From Strix aluco (Eukaryota > Chordata > Aves > Strigiformes > Strigidae), in contig NC_133948.1 in NCBI RefSeq assembly GCF_031877795.1, forward strand, positions 124,001 through 188,000: a stretch of DNA of 64,000 bases, in the 5' to 3' direction. This document shows, one piece after another, positions 28,901-39,300 of this stretch. The notes beneath the pieces are model-generated. The model saw only the letters and a program-made list of their open reading frames with translations, searched no databases and was not told where the DNA came from. Every line of letters begins with the position of its first letter. Position 1 is the first letter of the stretch. Position numbers and translations under genes: made by a program.

Positions 28901-31900
28901 ACAAACTAGAGTCACTATTTCCTTTGCTTCCTCCTCCACATTATCTGATCCACTGTGCCTCTTACTAATAGATGAATTTTCATTTAGTCTAATTACCACT
29001 AACTGTGCTGCTCTCATTACTTTTCAAAACTCATTTCTCAGCATAAATGAGTTAGAAATAGTGTGAAGGTGGTGAGTCCTTGAGAATGAAAGCACATGAG
29101 AATAAGATGTGAGTCAGAGCAGCCTCCTTACTAGAATCAGCTTCAGTAACCAGTGCATACCATAGAGGTGGCAAAAGGTGCTGAAAAGAGCAAGCTTTTG
29201 TAGAGTCTGGAAGAGCCTGAATGCTGGATGCATCCCAGTTATCCCAGTTCACAGAAGCTACAGCCATAATACAAAAAGGGCTAGATAAGCATGAAGCAAG
29301 TTAATGGGTGCAGGGGAGATGCCACCGAGAACTGTCATGTGTCTAAATAGTCACCTTCAAGACATCACTTCATTCAGGAAATTGTTGACTTGTAAATAAT
29401 TGAAGACTGGAAATGTACTTTTGGTGAATTCACTACTGGTCCCTCCTATCTTTAAACGACCCTGGGCATCTGCTCTTATGTATCGTTGAAGCTGGGCCTT
29501 GATCACACTGTGGACACTCTAAGAGTTCTGTAGTCCTGAAGCTGTCTGCATTCCAAACGTGAAGCATGAGGACATGGCTGCACATGAGCTGCATATACCC
29601 GAACTAGCCGGGTTGCAGAACATGCCTAGCATTGTGGGCAGACATTCTGGCATTAGGCCCAGGCTAGCGCCCAAGTTACCACAGCTACATTTAAGCTGCC
29701 TAATGTTAAACTAGCTTGGGCATACCGACCTAAGATGAAAGTGCACCCTTGGATTTTACGCAGTTATGAAAATATTGTTGAATCATCATGAACAGTCAAT
29801 GCTTTGAGGAAGGGGCATTGGATGCGAGGGAACTTATGCTTCCTTTTTTTGTTACTTGGAGCTTCAGGACTTCTGAAGGTGATGGCCTTTTTTCAGTTCT
29901 AATAATTCAAGGTCCTTGCATGGCTGTTCAGTGTACTAAATATGCCAGTTACATTCTAGTGCCATCCCTTTTCCCATCTCAACATGCTGTAGCCTCCCAC
30001 TGCAAGATTATGGAAGTCCAAATGAAAAGTTGATCTAAAAATTTAGAAATCAGCTTCCTTTAAGCCCTCATCTCTTAAATAGTTCAAATGTTGCTAGGTG
30101 TCAGGCTGTTCTTTAAGTCCTGCTTGACTTGCTGGTACAACCAGAACTAAATTGAAATGTAAAATACAGTGACTAAGAGACTTCAGTATAAGGTAATAAA
30201 ATAGCAGACCACAAATCCTGATCACCTATCTCAGTAGACTCTAGAAGGGAAAAAAAACCCCATACTTGGTGATTACTTACATAATTACTGATATAAAACT
30301 AGGCCATCTCCTTGCAAACAGTTACTACTGGTAGCATATATTCCAGTATGTTGTTTAGTCTTCTTTTAAATTTTAATCCGAGTCAGTTTTGATTCCTTTC
30401 CTAGCTAGTATTTAGGTAATTTTACTGGTATATGCTTTGGATTTTCCCAACTTCCAATTTTACAGGGAGCAGTCCTGCATGGGAAAAAACAGTTCTGACT
30501 GACAGTTACACAGTTTCTGCCAGTCTTTGCAGAAAATACTTAAAGGTTTAAGGCATCTTCAAACTACAGTTTTGGCTAAACAATCAGAAGGCTATGTGTT
30601 TCTTTTGTGCAATATTCTTACTTTAAAAACTGTAAGCAAATGAATGTACTAAGAGCTCCTCTCCTCCTCTCCCCTCTCCTTCTTCCTCCCTCTCCTCTTT
30701 TTTACAGAATGGACAATATATAGTCTCACAGCACTGCTCATCCTAAGTGTTACAGCCATAATAGCAAAGATATTTCTCCACATTACCATGAGGTGAGTAT
30801 GAAGCAAAACTCTCCCCGGAGAATTGACATCTCAGCTCTGTACCAAACCTGGTACACTTCATTTCTCTGCCTTCTGATACTGTCAGATTGGTCATATTCA
30901 AAACCAAGTTATATATTACATATTTGTATCCTCATAAAAGATACTAAATAAGCACATTTTTAAACTTTCCAGTCAGTTAGGATAGCATTTGCTGCTAGAA
31001 TATTTCTTTTGGTCTTGTTTTAATAAGATTTGTATTTTAAGGAATAAAAAGGTTTCTCATGCTGAGTGATGTTATATAGCAAAGAGGAAAATGTAATCAG
31101 ACATCTAGCACTGGTGGGAAGAGGTCAAATTATGATAAAACCTCATCCCAGATTGGGGAACTGGGGAAAAAAGTTAAATATAGGCTAGTTAATACTTTTT
31201 TTTACTGAAATACTGAAAATGGTTCAAAAAAGAATCACAGAAATGAAAATCTGTATTATGGTGTGACAGTTAACCAGTATAATTTTTTTTGCCTATTAAG
31301 AACAACATAATTTTATTACTATATTTCTCTACACTTATACCAAGTAATTTTTGCGTCCTCCAGATGGATGCTCATTGGGTAAAATAATGGGGGAGTTATC
31401 AACAAATTATAAATGTTGAATATTTTATTTACATACCACAAACAGGCTTAAATATACAAGGAGGTTAATTTATATTAATAGCAATTAGTAATAGAATATG
31501 TACAGACCTCTTAATGACAGTGCTTTCATTAGGGTAGCAACTATTCTAGCAGCAAAATGCTTTTCCTTTGGTCAAGAAACAACCAACAGATGCTCCAAAA
31601 ACTTATATAACTGTGCAGCAGGTAGAAGGAAAAGGTGTCACAGAGGTAGTGGAAGCTGCTAGCATTACCAGTGTATTACCAGTAATGCAGACATACTAAT
31701 AACAGCAGCTTCCCAGGCACCTTAACACTTACAGTGAATTAACACTTGTTTCCTAGATCCCATCAGATACCATCTGCAACTGAAACAGAAGATTCCAGTG
31801 AGGTTACTACTGCTGGCGAGATCTGGAGTATATTTTACCAGCCATCCACATCGATATCCATCTTCAAGAAAAAGCTTCGAAGTCAACAAGATGATTGCAA

Positions 31901-31919
31901 CCCACTAGTGGGAAACTGA
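1869..31919 (+). CDS. KREMEN1: KREMEN1, kringle-containing transmembrane receptor for Dickkopf (nine exons, 450 aa)
   Basis: Joined exons are 1869-1947, 12033-12195, 16850-16941, 23722-23846, 24310-24463, 27745-28077, 28694-28852, 30708-30792 and 31757-31919, giving 1353 nt including the TGA stop. All introns are GT-AG and all phases agree. Residues about 1-20 are a signal peptide. Residues 28-110 form a kringle with six cysteines (28, 51, 80, 91, 105, 110). Residues 112-204 form a WSC domain with eight cysteines (118, 143, 147, 163, 165, 182, 186, 194). Residues 210-315 form a CUB domain, followed by a Ser/Thr-rich stem, a membrane span near 372-388 and a cytoplasmic tail. This domain order is specific to the Kremen family, and the wording of the sequence fits KREMEN1 rather than KREMEN2. 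Known role: a type I membrane receptor that binds DKK1/2 with LRP5/6 and promotes LRP6 removal from the surface, dampening Wnt signalling. The mammalian protein is slightly longer (about 473 aa). Confidence 0.96.
5104..5140 (+). repeat. T-rich low-complexity tract
   Basis: Nearly pure T interrupted by single Cs, inside KREMEN1 intron 1. It is low-complexity sequence with no assigned function. Confidence 0.85.
7285..7620. repeat. Possible ancient amniote LINE-derived fragment
   Basis: The stretch contains phrases such as 'ttggaagccaatgtagact' and 'atgtggagtgcaggcag' that resemble an old, degraded interspersed repeat shared by reptiles and birds. Identification is from memory of the pattern. 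Boundaries and family are uncertain. Confidence 0.4.
10949..11140 (-). mobile_element. CR1 LINE 3'-end fragment
   Basis: It starts with the characteristic 'atcacagaatcacagaatgg' CR1 tail in reverse orientation and continues through the conserved CR1 3' region ('gaggttggaagtggcctctgg' and following). It is strongly 5' truncated, as is usual for CR1, and lies in KREMEN1 intron 1 antisense to the gene. Confidence 0.88.
12033..12195 (+). CDS. KREMEN1: KREMEN1 exon 2: first two thirds of the kringle
   Basis: The acceptor is a pyrimidine tract ending in cttcccag. The exon enters in phase 1 and encodes residues 27-80, with kringle cysteines 28, 51 and 80 and N-glycosylation sequons NQT (41) and NET (55). 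The donor TGCAG|GTAAGT leaves phase 2. Confidence 0.96.
12196..16849 (+). other. KREMEN1: KREMEN1 intron 2
   Basis: A 4.65 kb intron. The only recognisable insert is a long CR1 element at 15662-16365. A 14-base phrase (gtgtaggggggtct) occurs twice near 15380-15412. Open frames around 13455-13740 and within the CR1 do not look like genes of this locus. Confidence 0.85.
15662..16365 (-). mobile_element. Long CR1 LINE fragment (about 700 bp), GC-rich and well preserved
   Basis: It begins with 'catagaatcatagaatgg' and follows the CR1 3' half in reverse orientation for about 700 bases, through the phrases 'ggtctccccggagccttctc', 'tctctcagcctgtcctcac' and 'tttctgggctgcgagcac'. It is GC-rich relative to its AT-rich surroundings. 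Open frames of 60-131 codons on both strands here come from the element, not from host genes. Confidence 0.93.
16850..16941 (+). CDS. KREMEN1: KREMEN1 exon 3: end of the kringle
   Basis: Enters in phase 2 after ctctttcag. It encodes residues 81-111 with kringle cysteines 91, 105 and 110, including the typical D-x-x-P-W-C-Y and W-x-Y-C patterns. The donor CGAA|GTAAGA leaves phase 1. Confidence 0.96.
20228..20925 (-). mobile_element. CR1 LINE copy; inverted partner of the copy at 43045-43557
   Basis: A CR1 3' half in reverse orientation, recognisable by 'ggttggaagggacctcagg' near its tail and 'aggctgaacaagccccagc' further in. Bases 20245-20557 are the exact reverse complement of 43235-43547, 313 of 313 positions in my base-by-base reading. 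The next 130 bases match well with indels, and the rest has diverged. It lies in KREMEN1 intron 3, antisense to the gene. Confidence 0.93.
22566..22597 (+). repeat. C18 A14 homopolymer junction
   Basis: Eighteen Cs are followed directly by fourteen As, in KREMEN1 intron 3. The exact length is likely to be unreliable. Confidence 0.92.
23722..23846 (+). CDS. KREMEN1: KREMEN1 exon 4: first half of the WSC domain
   Basis: Acceptor cttgccag; enters phase 1 and encodes residues 112-153 with WSC cysteines 118, 143 and 147. The opening G-N-L-G-C-Y-K-D is the family signature. Donor TTTAAG|GTGATT, phase 0. Confidence 0.96.
23847..24309 (+). other. KREMEN1: KREMEN1 intron 4
   Basis: A short 463 bp intron with a T-run at 23940-23954. 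No repeats of note are recognised. Confidence 0.85.
24310..24463 (+). CDS. KREMEN1: KREMEN1 exon 5: second half of the WSC domain
   Basis: Acceptor gtcaaag with a modest pyrimidine tract; phase 0. It encodes residues 154-204 with WSC cysteines 163, 165, 182, 186 and 194 and the conserved C-F-C-G-N-N-P-D-Y-W run. Donor GACA|GTAAGT, phase 1. Confidence 0.96.
26038..26105 (+). repeat. Degenerate TCTATTCAAT-type simple repeat
   Basis: Short words built from 'caattctat' and 'ctattcaa' recur across about 68 bases, inside KREMEN1 intron 5. Confidence 0.7.
26876..27300 (+). mobile_element. Degraded CR1 LINE fragment
   Basis: It follows CR1 3' sequence in sense orientation ('aaggagaggctgagagtctt', 'aggcacaaattgaagaac', 'ggaaaaactttttttatgg', 'ggtcccttccaacctcagct'). 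Multiple substitutions and small gaps mark it as older than the copies at 15.7, 20.2 and 43.0 kb. Confidence 0.88.
27745..28077 (+). CDS. KREMEN1: KREMEN1 exon 6: CUB domain
   Basis: Acceptor cttttcacag; enters phase 1 and encodes residues 205-315, the whole CUB domain. It opens C-G-G-N-Y and includes the Y-S-P-D-F-P, C-Y-W-T-I, V-E-L-L-D-G and F-F-S-D motifs, with sequons NYT (213) and NIS. Donor AGAG|GTAAGA, phase 1. Confidence 0.97.
28078..28693 (+). other. KREMEN1: KREMEN1 intron 6
   Basis: A 616 bp AT-rich intron. I see no repeat or further exon in it. Confidence 0.85.
28694..28852 (+). CDS. KREMEN1: KREMEN1 exon 7: extracellular stem
   Basis: Acceptor gcgttttcag; enters phase 1 and encodes residues 316-368. 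This is a hydrophilic Ser/Thr/Asn-rich stem with sequons NQT and NLS, ending in the conserved S-S-K-I-L-Y-V-I-T-T-S-P-S-H-P run. Donor CCTG|GTAATA, phase 1. Confidence 0.93.
28853..30707 (+). other. KREMEN1: KREMEN1 intron 7
   Basis: A 1.86 kb intron. The stretch 29460-29740 looks like a decayed repeat. Mammalian KREMEN1 has roughly 17 extra residues at this junction. I found no exon here that would encode them. Confidence 0.75.
29460..29740. repeat. Possible decayed DNA-transposon-like repeat
   Basis: The composition and phrases such as 'cattaggcccaggctagcgc' and 'agcttgggcatacc' recall old non-autonomous DNA elements of reptiles and birds. This is weak pattern recognition only. Confidence 0.25.
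30708..30792 (+). CDS. KREMEN1: KREMEN1 exon 8: transmembrane segment
   Basis: A long C/T-rich tract ends in tttttacag. The exon enters phase 1 and encodes residues 369-396, including the hydrophobic span Y-S-L-T-A-L-L-I-L-S-V-T-A-I-I-A. Donor ATGAG|GTGAGT, phase 2. Confidence 0.94.
30793..31756 (+). other. KREMEN1: KREMEN1 intron 8
   Basis: A 964 bp AT-rich intron with no repeat or exon that I can recognise. Confidence 0.85.
31757..31919 (+). CDS. KREMEN1: KREMEN1 exon 9: cytoplasmic tail and stop
   Basis: Acceptor gtttcctag; completes Arg397 and encodes residues 398-450. It ends with the TGA at 31917. The tail contains G-E-I-W-S-I-F-Y and S-T-S-I-S-I-F-K-K-K-L, which agree with my recollection of the mammalian protein, while the preceding 15 residues do not. 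Confidence 0.95.
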
Positions 31920-33370
31920 AGTGTCTTTTATTTTAGAAGAATCGATCTTCTTAAAATCCAGGTGACTTGGGAATAATCTTTTTTCTCCCAATCTCATACT
32001 TGTTTTCCAAAAAGTCCATTTCCAAAGGCCTTTGAGTGACTTCGCCTCTCTGCTGTTCTCTTGGATATACTAGAGACAACAGATTTAATTGCGGCAATAG
32101 TTTTGAAATATCTGGTGCTCATCAAATCTGTAGGGCTATTAATTACTGCCTTTAAACCAATGCACTTAAAATACATGTAAAAACCTGTAAGATTCAAAAT
32201 GTCCTGTACCCCTGACAAAGTAATTGAATGATTATCTGCAGGTTGAGGACTTATTGTGTCCTGCTTTCCTGTACCACTGTATTATATCAGGCTACTTTAG
32301 TCCCTTTATTCTCAAGGCTGAAGACAGAGGTAGATACTGATAACCTGTTCAGCTGCCACAGCAACCAGAGCTTATTGGCCTTATTGTAAAACATGTCTAA
32401 ATGGTGCTATACAGTCAAATGGGAGTCAAAGACTTTGAGAAACTATCAGCCTGGTTGCCCAGTGCTCAGCTGTTTATACATTTTCTGTTTCTGTAAGCAG
32501 AGATGTACAAACAAAAATCAAATCACATTCAGGAGGCAAATACCTTGTGGAGTTTCAGCTGCAAATGTGAGTTTTGATGGAGTAATGCTTACCAATTGCA
32601 TGAGCAATGAAGACTTTTTAAATGACTATGTCTGACCCATCATTCACTGATGATTATGACAATTTTGTTCATATTCACAGTGATCCTTTAAAAAACTGTT
32701 GTAACTCCAGTTTGAAGTCCTACATTCATTTTGGATATAAGCTTAAGGCTTCTTAAAGAAGTGGCCAAAGAAACTGTAAATCCATGGAATTTTTAAACAG
32801 TGAGGCTGACTAACACAAATTCTTACTCTGAAGTTAAAGATATTGATCTCAGCAGCCTGAGCGATTTACAGAGTTGTAGCCTGCTATTAACAACTCACCC
32901 ATGCCAGGCTGTGCATCTAAACACGTTCGTAACAGTTGCCTTGTTAATTACCTGTGAGAAGAAAAAGTGTCTCCTTGCCTGCAAAATTAAACTGAACTGC
33001 ATTTTTAAGATTAATGCCCTCAGTTGTCAAAGAACTAAAACATCAGTGGGGATCTGATCTGTGAAATAATTTCTTTTTGATTGCAACAGACAGCATTAAC
33101 TACTTTTTCTCTTTAGTGGAATATCTGTCCACCTACGATACTCAGATTTCTCCTCCCACCACCAGGGATCAACAGTGAGTCTTTCAGCCTCAGCAAGATA
33201 TTTAGGGAAAACTGACAATACAGAAGTCAGATAAATTGACTGAAAAAGTTTACTCAGTGAGCAGCTCCTCAAACTAAGTTAGAAGAAATTGAGTGAGAGC
33301 CATTAAAGTACAGTAATTCTGGTTAAGAGAAGAGGAATAAATATCTGTTTAAACATAAACCAGTGGTCTG
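31920..33370 (+). other. KREMEN1: Probable KREMEN1 3' UTR; end uncertain
   Basis: This is non-coding sequence after the stop. A canonical AATAAA at 33336-33341 is followed by a G/T-rich stretch at about 33360-33375, a plausible cleavage signal. Another AATAAA lies near 33666. The true end could be elsewhere, and a longer UTR cannot be excluded. Confidence 0.4.
33336..33341 (+). terminator. KREMEN1: Candidate polyadenylation signal for KREMEN1
   Basis: AATAAA about 1.4 kb after the stop, with 'ggtctgtgtat' about 25 bases downstream. Chosen from context only. Confidence 0.4.
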
Positions 33371-36300
33371 TGTATACCAGACCTGCAGTCAGAGAACAAC
33401 TATTAAATGCATCTACAGAAGATAACTAAGAGAAGTATGAAAATTGTCACTGAGTTTAAATTCATTATGTATCTGTTCTTCCGTTTTCAACATATAACCC
33501 TTTCATGTGGTCTACAGATTTCCTTGAAAAAATAGGGTGTCTAAGAGTTAAACAGTGAAACATCATGCCTTACTTGCCACTGTAGATCTAGTCTTTTACC
33601 TGAATTAATTCCAGCTCCATTTATATACCACAGATGAGTGCCAGAGACAGCTGAACAATACCACAATAAATGCTTTATAGAAACAAGACTTTACTAAGCC
33701 AGCAATTATGGCATTGTTTATATCAAAAAAATGGAATATCGTAGGAACATCTAGCACTTTCTTGCATGAGCTGCTGAAGAGGATACAGGAAAAGATAATT
33801 ACAGTATCACCTAAAACCAAGACAGGATGAGTTGTAAAATACACTGATTATCTCTTATGTGTCCTCAGGTTGGACAAAAAAACATTATCTGTTTCAGACC
33901 CAACAAAAATTTTTAAATTGCCTTTTTAAGAGTCAGGTTTTGCATCATGCTGTGTAGGCAGAGAGTCTACCTCACAGATTTGTAGCAATACAAATTAGTT
34001 TGCTTCCTAAGCATGCTTAATTTGGTTCACTGATTAACCAGGAGAGAGTCAGAGTGTAAAGCTAGATCCTTAAGAGTTAAGTTACGAGTACATTGGGACA
34101 AAGCTTTGTTTAACTGCCTTATCAAATGTTCTTGAGCAGTTATACAGGCAAAGGGACATTCATAAAGCAGTTAGCTAATGCTGATAAACTGAAAAAAACA
34201 TCAGGAGCACCCCATGACTGATTTCTACCTACTGCACAAAGAAAAAATACAGAACTGTTAAGCTTCTCTTCTTCAGTAAAGAGCTTAATTTCACTATAAA
34301 ACTAGAGAAAGCCCATTATAAACAACAACAAAAGACTAATGCCACTAATGCAAAATCTAGAGAATTTAGAAACTGAGATTTTTGCATCAGTCCCTTAGCT
34401 CAACTATTTTTTAAATAACAAAATCTCATTTCGTGGGCCTTTCTTAGGGAATGCTTGTCCAATTTCTGTATGAAGACCCATAAAAACAGCAGTTATAGCA
34501 GATTAACTGGCCACGGCAACAATGAACGTGACTAAGCATAAGGTATTGGACAGTGCACAGATATACACACTGATAAAAGTATAGAGGAAATTGTTATGTT
34601 CTCCTTTCAGATTGTCTGATTCTACATACCCCTAATACTAGGAAACAGAGCAATAGATAGAAGTGCGTGGACAGGGTCCCTTCAATAGTGCTTGTTACTA
34701 TACAGACCTGAGACCAGAAAGTGCAGGTAGATCTCTGCTGTGGATTTTTTCAAAATGTGGTGTGGTCACTCGCACTCCTAGTACAGAGACTTCGGTGGTA
34801 TGGTGGTATGTGGCCAACATATATGTTATCCATTAACACAGCACTTTATGATCTTTGCTATAAGGGTTTGGGGAGAGAATGAAGAAAAGTCTGACATGCA
34901 CAACTGTTGTAATCCCACATGATTCAGCATACAGAAATGCCCCTACAACACTAGCAGCTGAGTGCTGACAGCTGGAGGGCACTCAAGATGTCAATATTTA
35001 CAGCATTTTCTTCAACAAATTCAAAATAGCTGCAGAAGAATAATTTGTTTGGAATTGTATATGAATGGCCTTCTGACCTCCCACCTAGCAGTTCCCTCAG
35101 CAGGCTGGACAGGCTGCAAACGTGACATTGGCCACAATTTCAAAAGCAACTGTTTTGACAACAAAACCGTCAGGAGGAGCTGCCTCCTCATATACACACA
35201 TTCCAGCCCCTGCTCTGGCCCCATCCTCACTGTTGTGTTGGTACGACCAGCTGTGTGGTGGTGCAATAAACTGATCAGGTTAAGAATTACCATCGCTTTT
35301 TCTTCCCTGAGTTACTTTTAACAGAGGTGAGGTCTCTGATCTTGTTTATTGGGTGGTTGCACAGAGAGGTGAGCTAACACAGCTAAGCGGACAATAAGCC
35401 ATAGGAAAAAAAAGAGTTGTCTGCCCCGGAGCAGGGGCAGTAAGTACTCGTGCTGGCACTGCCACCGTAGCAGTTTGTGAGCCTGCCTCCTTACTGTATG
35501 CAGCATGTCAGTTACAGTAGCCTACAGAATATGTGGACCTCAGGTGGAAGGGGGCCAGCTGGAGAAGTGGCCTCCCTAATTCAAAATCTACTTTTAAAAC
35601 TAGTTTGTTGGCTAAATGATTTTATATGTACTTTTGTCTTAATATTGTTATGTTGGGGGGAAATAGAGACTGTGTTATTTAAAAATATGTGTGATATGTT
35701 ATCATAGTAATATATATATTTATATATGTATAGGAAATGCATTATTTAATACAGCATATTATGCTTGTATCTTGCTAACATTTTATAGGAAGAAAAGATG
35801 TTAGTTTACACTCTGGGAAAAATAAATTTTCTATACACTGTAACCATAGAAAAAAAATCAAAGTAATCATTGGTATATATGATAGAAGAACACTGAGAAG
35901 AGGGTAACTCAGACTCAGTGTTGTGGCAGAATAGATGCTGATGAAACAGTTGCTTTAAGATACACTTTCCTCCTTTGAATCTCATTTCTAGCTTGTAATT
36001 GTATTAGGCTGTTCATCAGATTCTGCAAATTCATGTACATATACGCTCAGGACCAATTTAACATCAAACATGTCATCTGCTTTTTCAATCAAGTATTAAC
36101 ATGTTCTTTTTTAGGGTTTGTTTCTGCCAGATTTTCTGCAGCCAGTACAATGTTGAGGAGGTCTATCACACTGCTCATGCAGACAACCCAGTGGTACTGA
36201 AGAATTAAGTCTGTATTCCAAGTTCCCCTGGCAATAGTATAAATGGGAGATTTTCACTGATAGCCCTGGAAACTGCACTGAATCTGCAGCCTGTATGACT

Positions 36301-39300
36301 ACAGGCCAAACACATCGGCAGACACTTGGCTGTCACTGAATGAGCATGACTAGCTATTCCAGTTTCATCTTCTGCTTAATAAGCCTTCTCAGGCAGTGGG
36401 AAGGACTGCCAACAGACTTTTCTAGTGCACCACTTTGCCCAAAGGAAGGGTGAACTGCATAAACAACTCCTGACAAATACTGGTCTGACTAGTTCTTAAC
36501 ACCTCGCAGCAGAGATATTTCACAATCTTCCAAGGAAATAATAATCCAGTGACAGTTTCCCCTGAATATTATTCTATACATTTATGAACCTTACCATTCT
36601 GCTACCTTGAGATCTTCAGAGTGAAAAATATAATTACCTTCAGACCACACAATTTTTTCTGTAACAACACCCCCCCCCAACACACATACATTTAATGCAA
36701 CTCGTACATTCTGAACTCTACTGAGCACCTGTGCTTTGGGATGAAATTTGGCATTCTGAATTTCAGTCTCAGGACAACTTACTGTAAATCCAAAGGCTAT
36801 CACATGAACCAAGTAAGACTGACAAGAAAACAGAATAAATCAAACTTGAAATGACTCACCACTGAAATATGTGCTGTGTTTATACGTGGTCATCCTGCAT
36901 GCAGCAAATGGCTGCAAGTAATAATTTTAAAGAAATAAATACAGAGAATTTCTGCAGGAGGAGTTCAGCTAGTATAGCGAAAGTGTAGAGAAGCATTGAA
37001 TAAAGGAGGGAAAAACTGCTGCAGTTCACCAGCAGATTACAGCAGGATTGTCTGCTGTGAAGAGAACGTTCAAGCTGAAAATGCTGAGAATGATTACATA
37101 CAGAAAATAAGTTCTCCCTCTGAGAAGCAATTTCTGAGGTAACAGCAAATTGAAGTTTTCAGTTTACATGTCTTCAAACTGTTAGAAGTAACTATAACAA
37201 TTCTTTCACTGTTTTCTCTACTAATTGCAGCAACATCTAATGCTGTTTCCACGTTCTTGCAAGATGCATCTCTCATTAATTCCTCCTTCTGAACAAAATA
37301 ATGCTACGCTCTCTCAAATCTTCAGCTGCATTTTATGTAAACATCTGAATACCAGTGTCAGATATCAAAACTCTCTCCAGCTTTTCATGTCAGGACTCAA
37401 ACCCTCATTTACTTTTAGAAACACTACTGTCACAGGGGATGGGCGTCCCCTTAGACAGGGGAAGTTACTCCACTCTCCTTTCTTGCCATTCAGGTACAGG
37501 GCCTCTTCTGTTTATTCTGGAAACTATTGCCTTTTTTTTGTTGTTTCCTAAGCAACAGTTTCAATCCCCATGAGGGAAATGTGTTCTTTATTCTGAAAGA
37601 GACACTTTTCTATGAAGTGTTTAAGTCACAGGAGCACGGTGCTTCCATCGCAAGATAAAGTATCTGGTTTCAGGTACACCGTTTTCTCCCTGGCCAAAGA
37701 CTTAGGCCAGGCTCACTCCACACAGTATGAACACAGCCATCCTTTTAAGGACTCTTCACACTACCCAAGTAATAACCAATGTTACCTAACAGCTGTCATA
37801 GGATTTAACAGATGTACCCAATATCGCTACAGCAAAAATGAGATAGTGTTACAGAAACACCAAGTGTTACCGGAATGTACAGTCTCATTAAGAATAGTCT
37901 GCTCCTGCTTTTCTTGTTTTACCATATGGAGGTTCCACGCAGGCTTATAGTGCCCACAGGACTCTCATTTTACCACAGATTTGCTCCTTAAATATTGAAC
38001 CTCAACAGTGAAAAGAACCTCCCCCTGCCAAATATCAAAATGTTAATTTTTGACAGAAAATTAATGACATTCAGTCATTAAAAAAAAGCCACAACAAAGA
38101 AGAGACAAGAATAGTGCGCGTGTGTGCGCACACAACTAAATACCACATTCAAGTTCGGCCAACAATCCACAACTGTCTGTCTCAAAGAGACAGAGTACGG
38201 GCTCACCAAGTATTCTGTGGGACAGCAAGGGTAAAGGTATGTCTTGTTCTTAAAAGCACAATCACCTCACGGTTTGCTTCAGAACAAGACATGAGAAAAC
38301 AAAACAAAACACTATTCAGCAATAGCAAACCAGGGGTGAAGGGAGGGAGAGGAAGGAGACGCAGACGTGACCCCTCAACACAGGCATATCAGCCAAACAC
38401 AGATGGCAAGTTTTGTGCTATTTTTAAGAACAATTGTTTAATGAACTAATCTGCAAATAAAATGCATATATATAATGACTGGCAATTACCAAGGTTTTGT
38501 TCACCAAGGAAAAAAAGGGCATGTACTTTGGTTGGGAAGCACTTGCTGGTGCTGCTTAACTCTCTCCTGCCTGTTGCTATTCCATTATCAAGCCTGTCTT
38601 CTCAGACTGACCAGGCTTTCCCACAGTACTTGAGATGAGGATGGTAAGTGATCCTTGTGCCACAAAGAGTCCAATGCAAAATGAAACTCTTCAGTTCAAC
38701 CGTCATCCCAAATGTGGAGTTTTCACATATGAAACGGGGTTGGAAAGAAGTAAGACTCGTTTCTCAGCTGGCTGTGAAGTGACTGAATTGCAGTGTGCTT
38801 GAACACCCATGAGAGGAGGGGAAAGTCCAGGGAATTACCACGTGGAAAATCTCTGAGAGAAGGAAGAAACTGGAGGAGGAGACTGGAAAGGATTTTTTTA
38901 CGTGTGCATATCACTGGATGGGAAATAAATAATGTATGGAGGCAAACTGTTTACACAATAACATATAAACGTATATTACACAAATACATACGTGTACACA
39001 CACAGACACAGGTTGGTATCCACACACCTCCGAGCCCTTGTCTTTTGCTGTCTGCATAGACGTCTTTGGTCTAACTATGCCCTCTGCCGCTGGAAGAGCA
39101 CGGCACAGCACTGATCTTCAGTGGGACCAGTGACTTCATGATCCCAGGCAAGGACTTGGATCTAGCTTGCCTATTCAAGCTATGATTTATCCAGTTGTAT
39201 TCACCTGCATCATGCTGGCTCAGGCCTCGAAAGAGTTTTATTTCAGGACAATATTGTTACCTGAAATTAAACCAGAATTAAGTTCCCCTGCTACAAGGAA

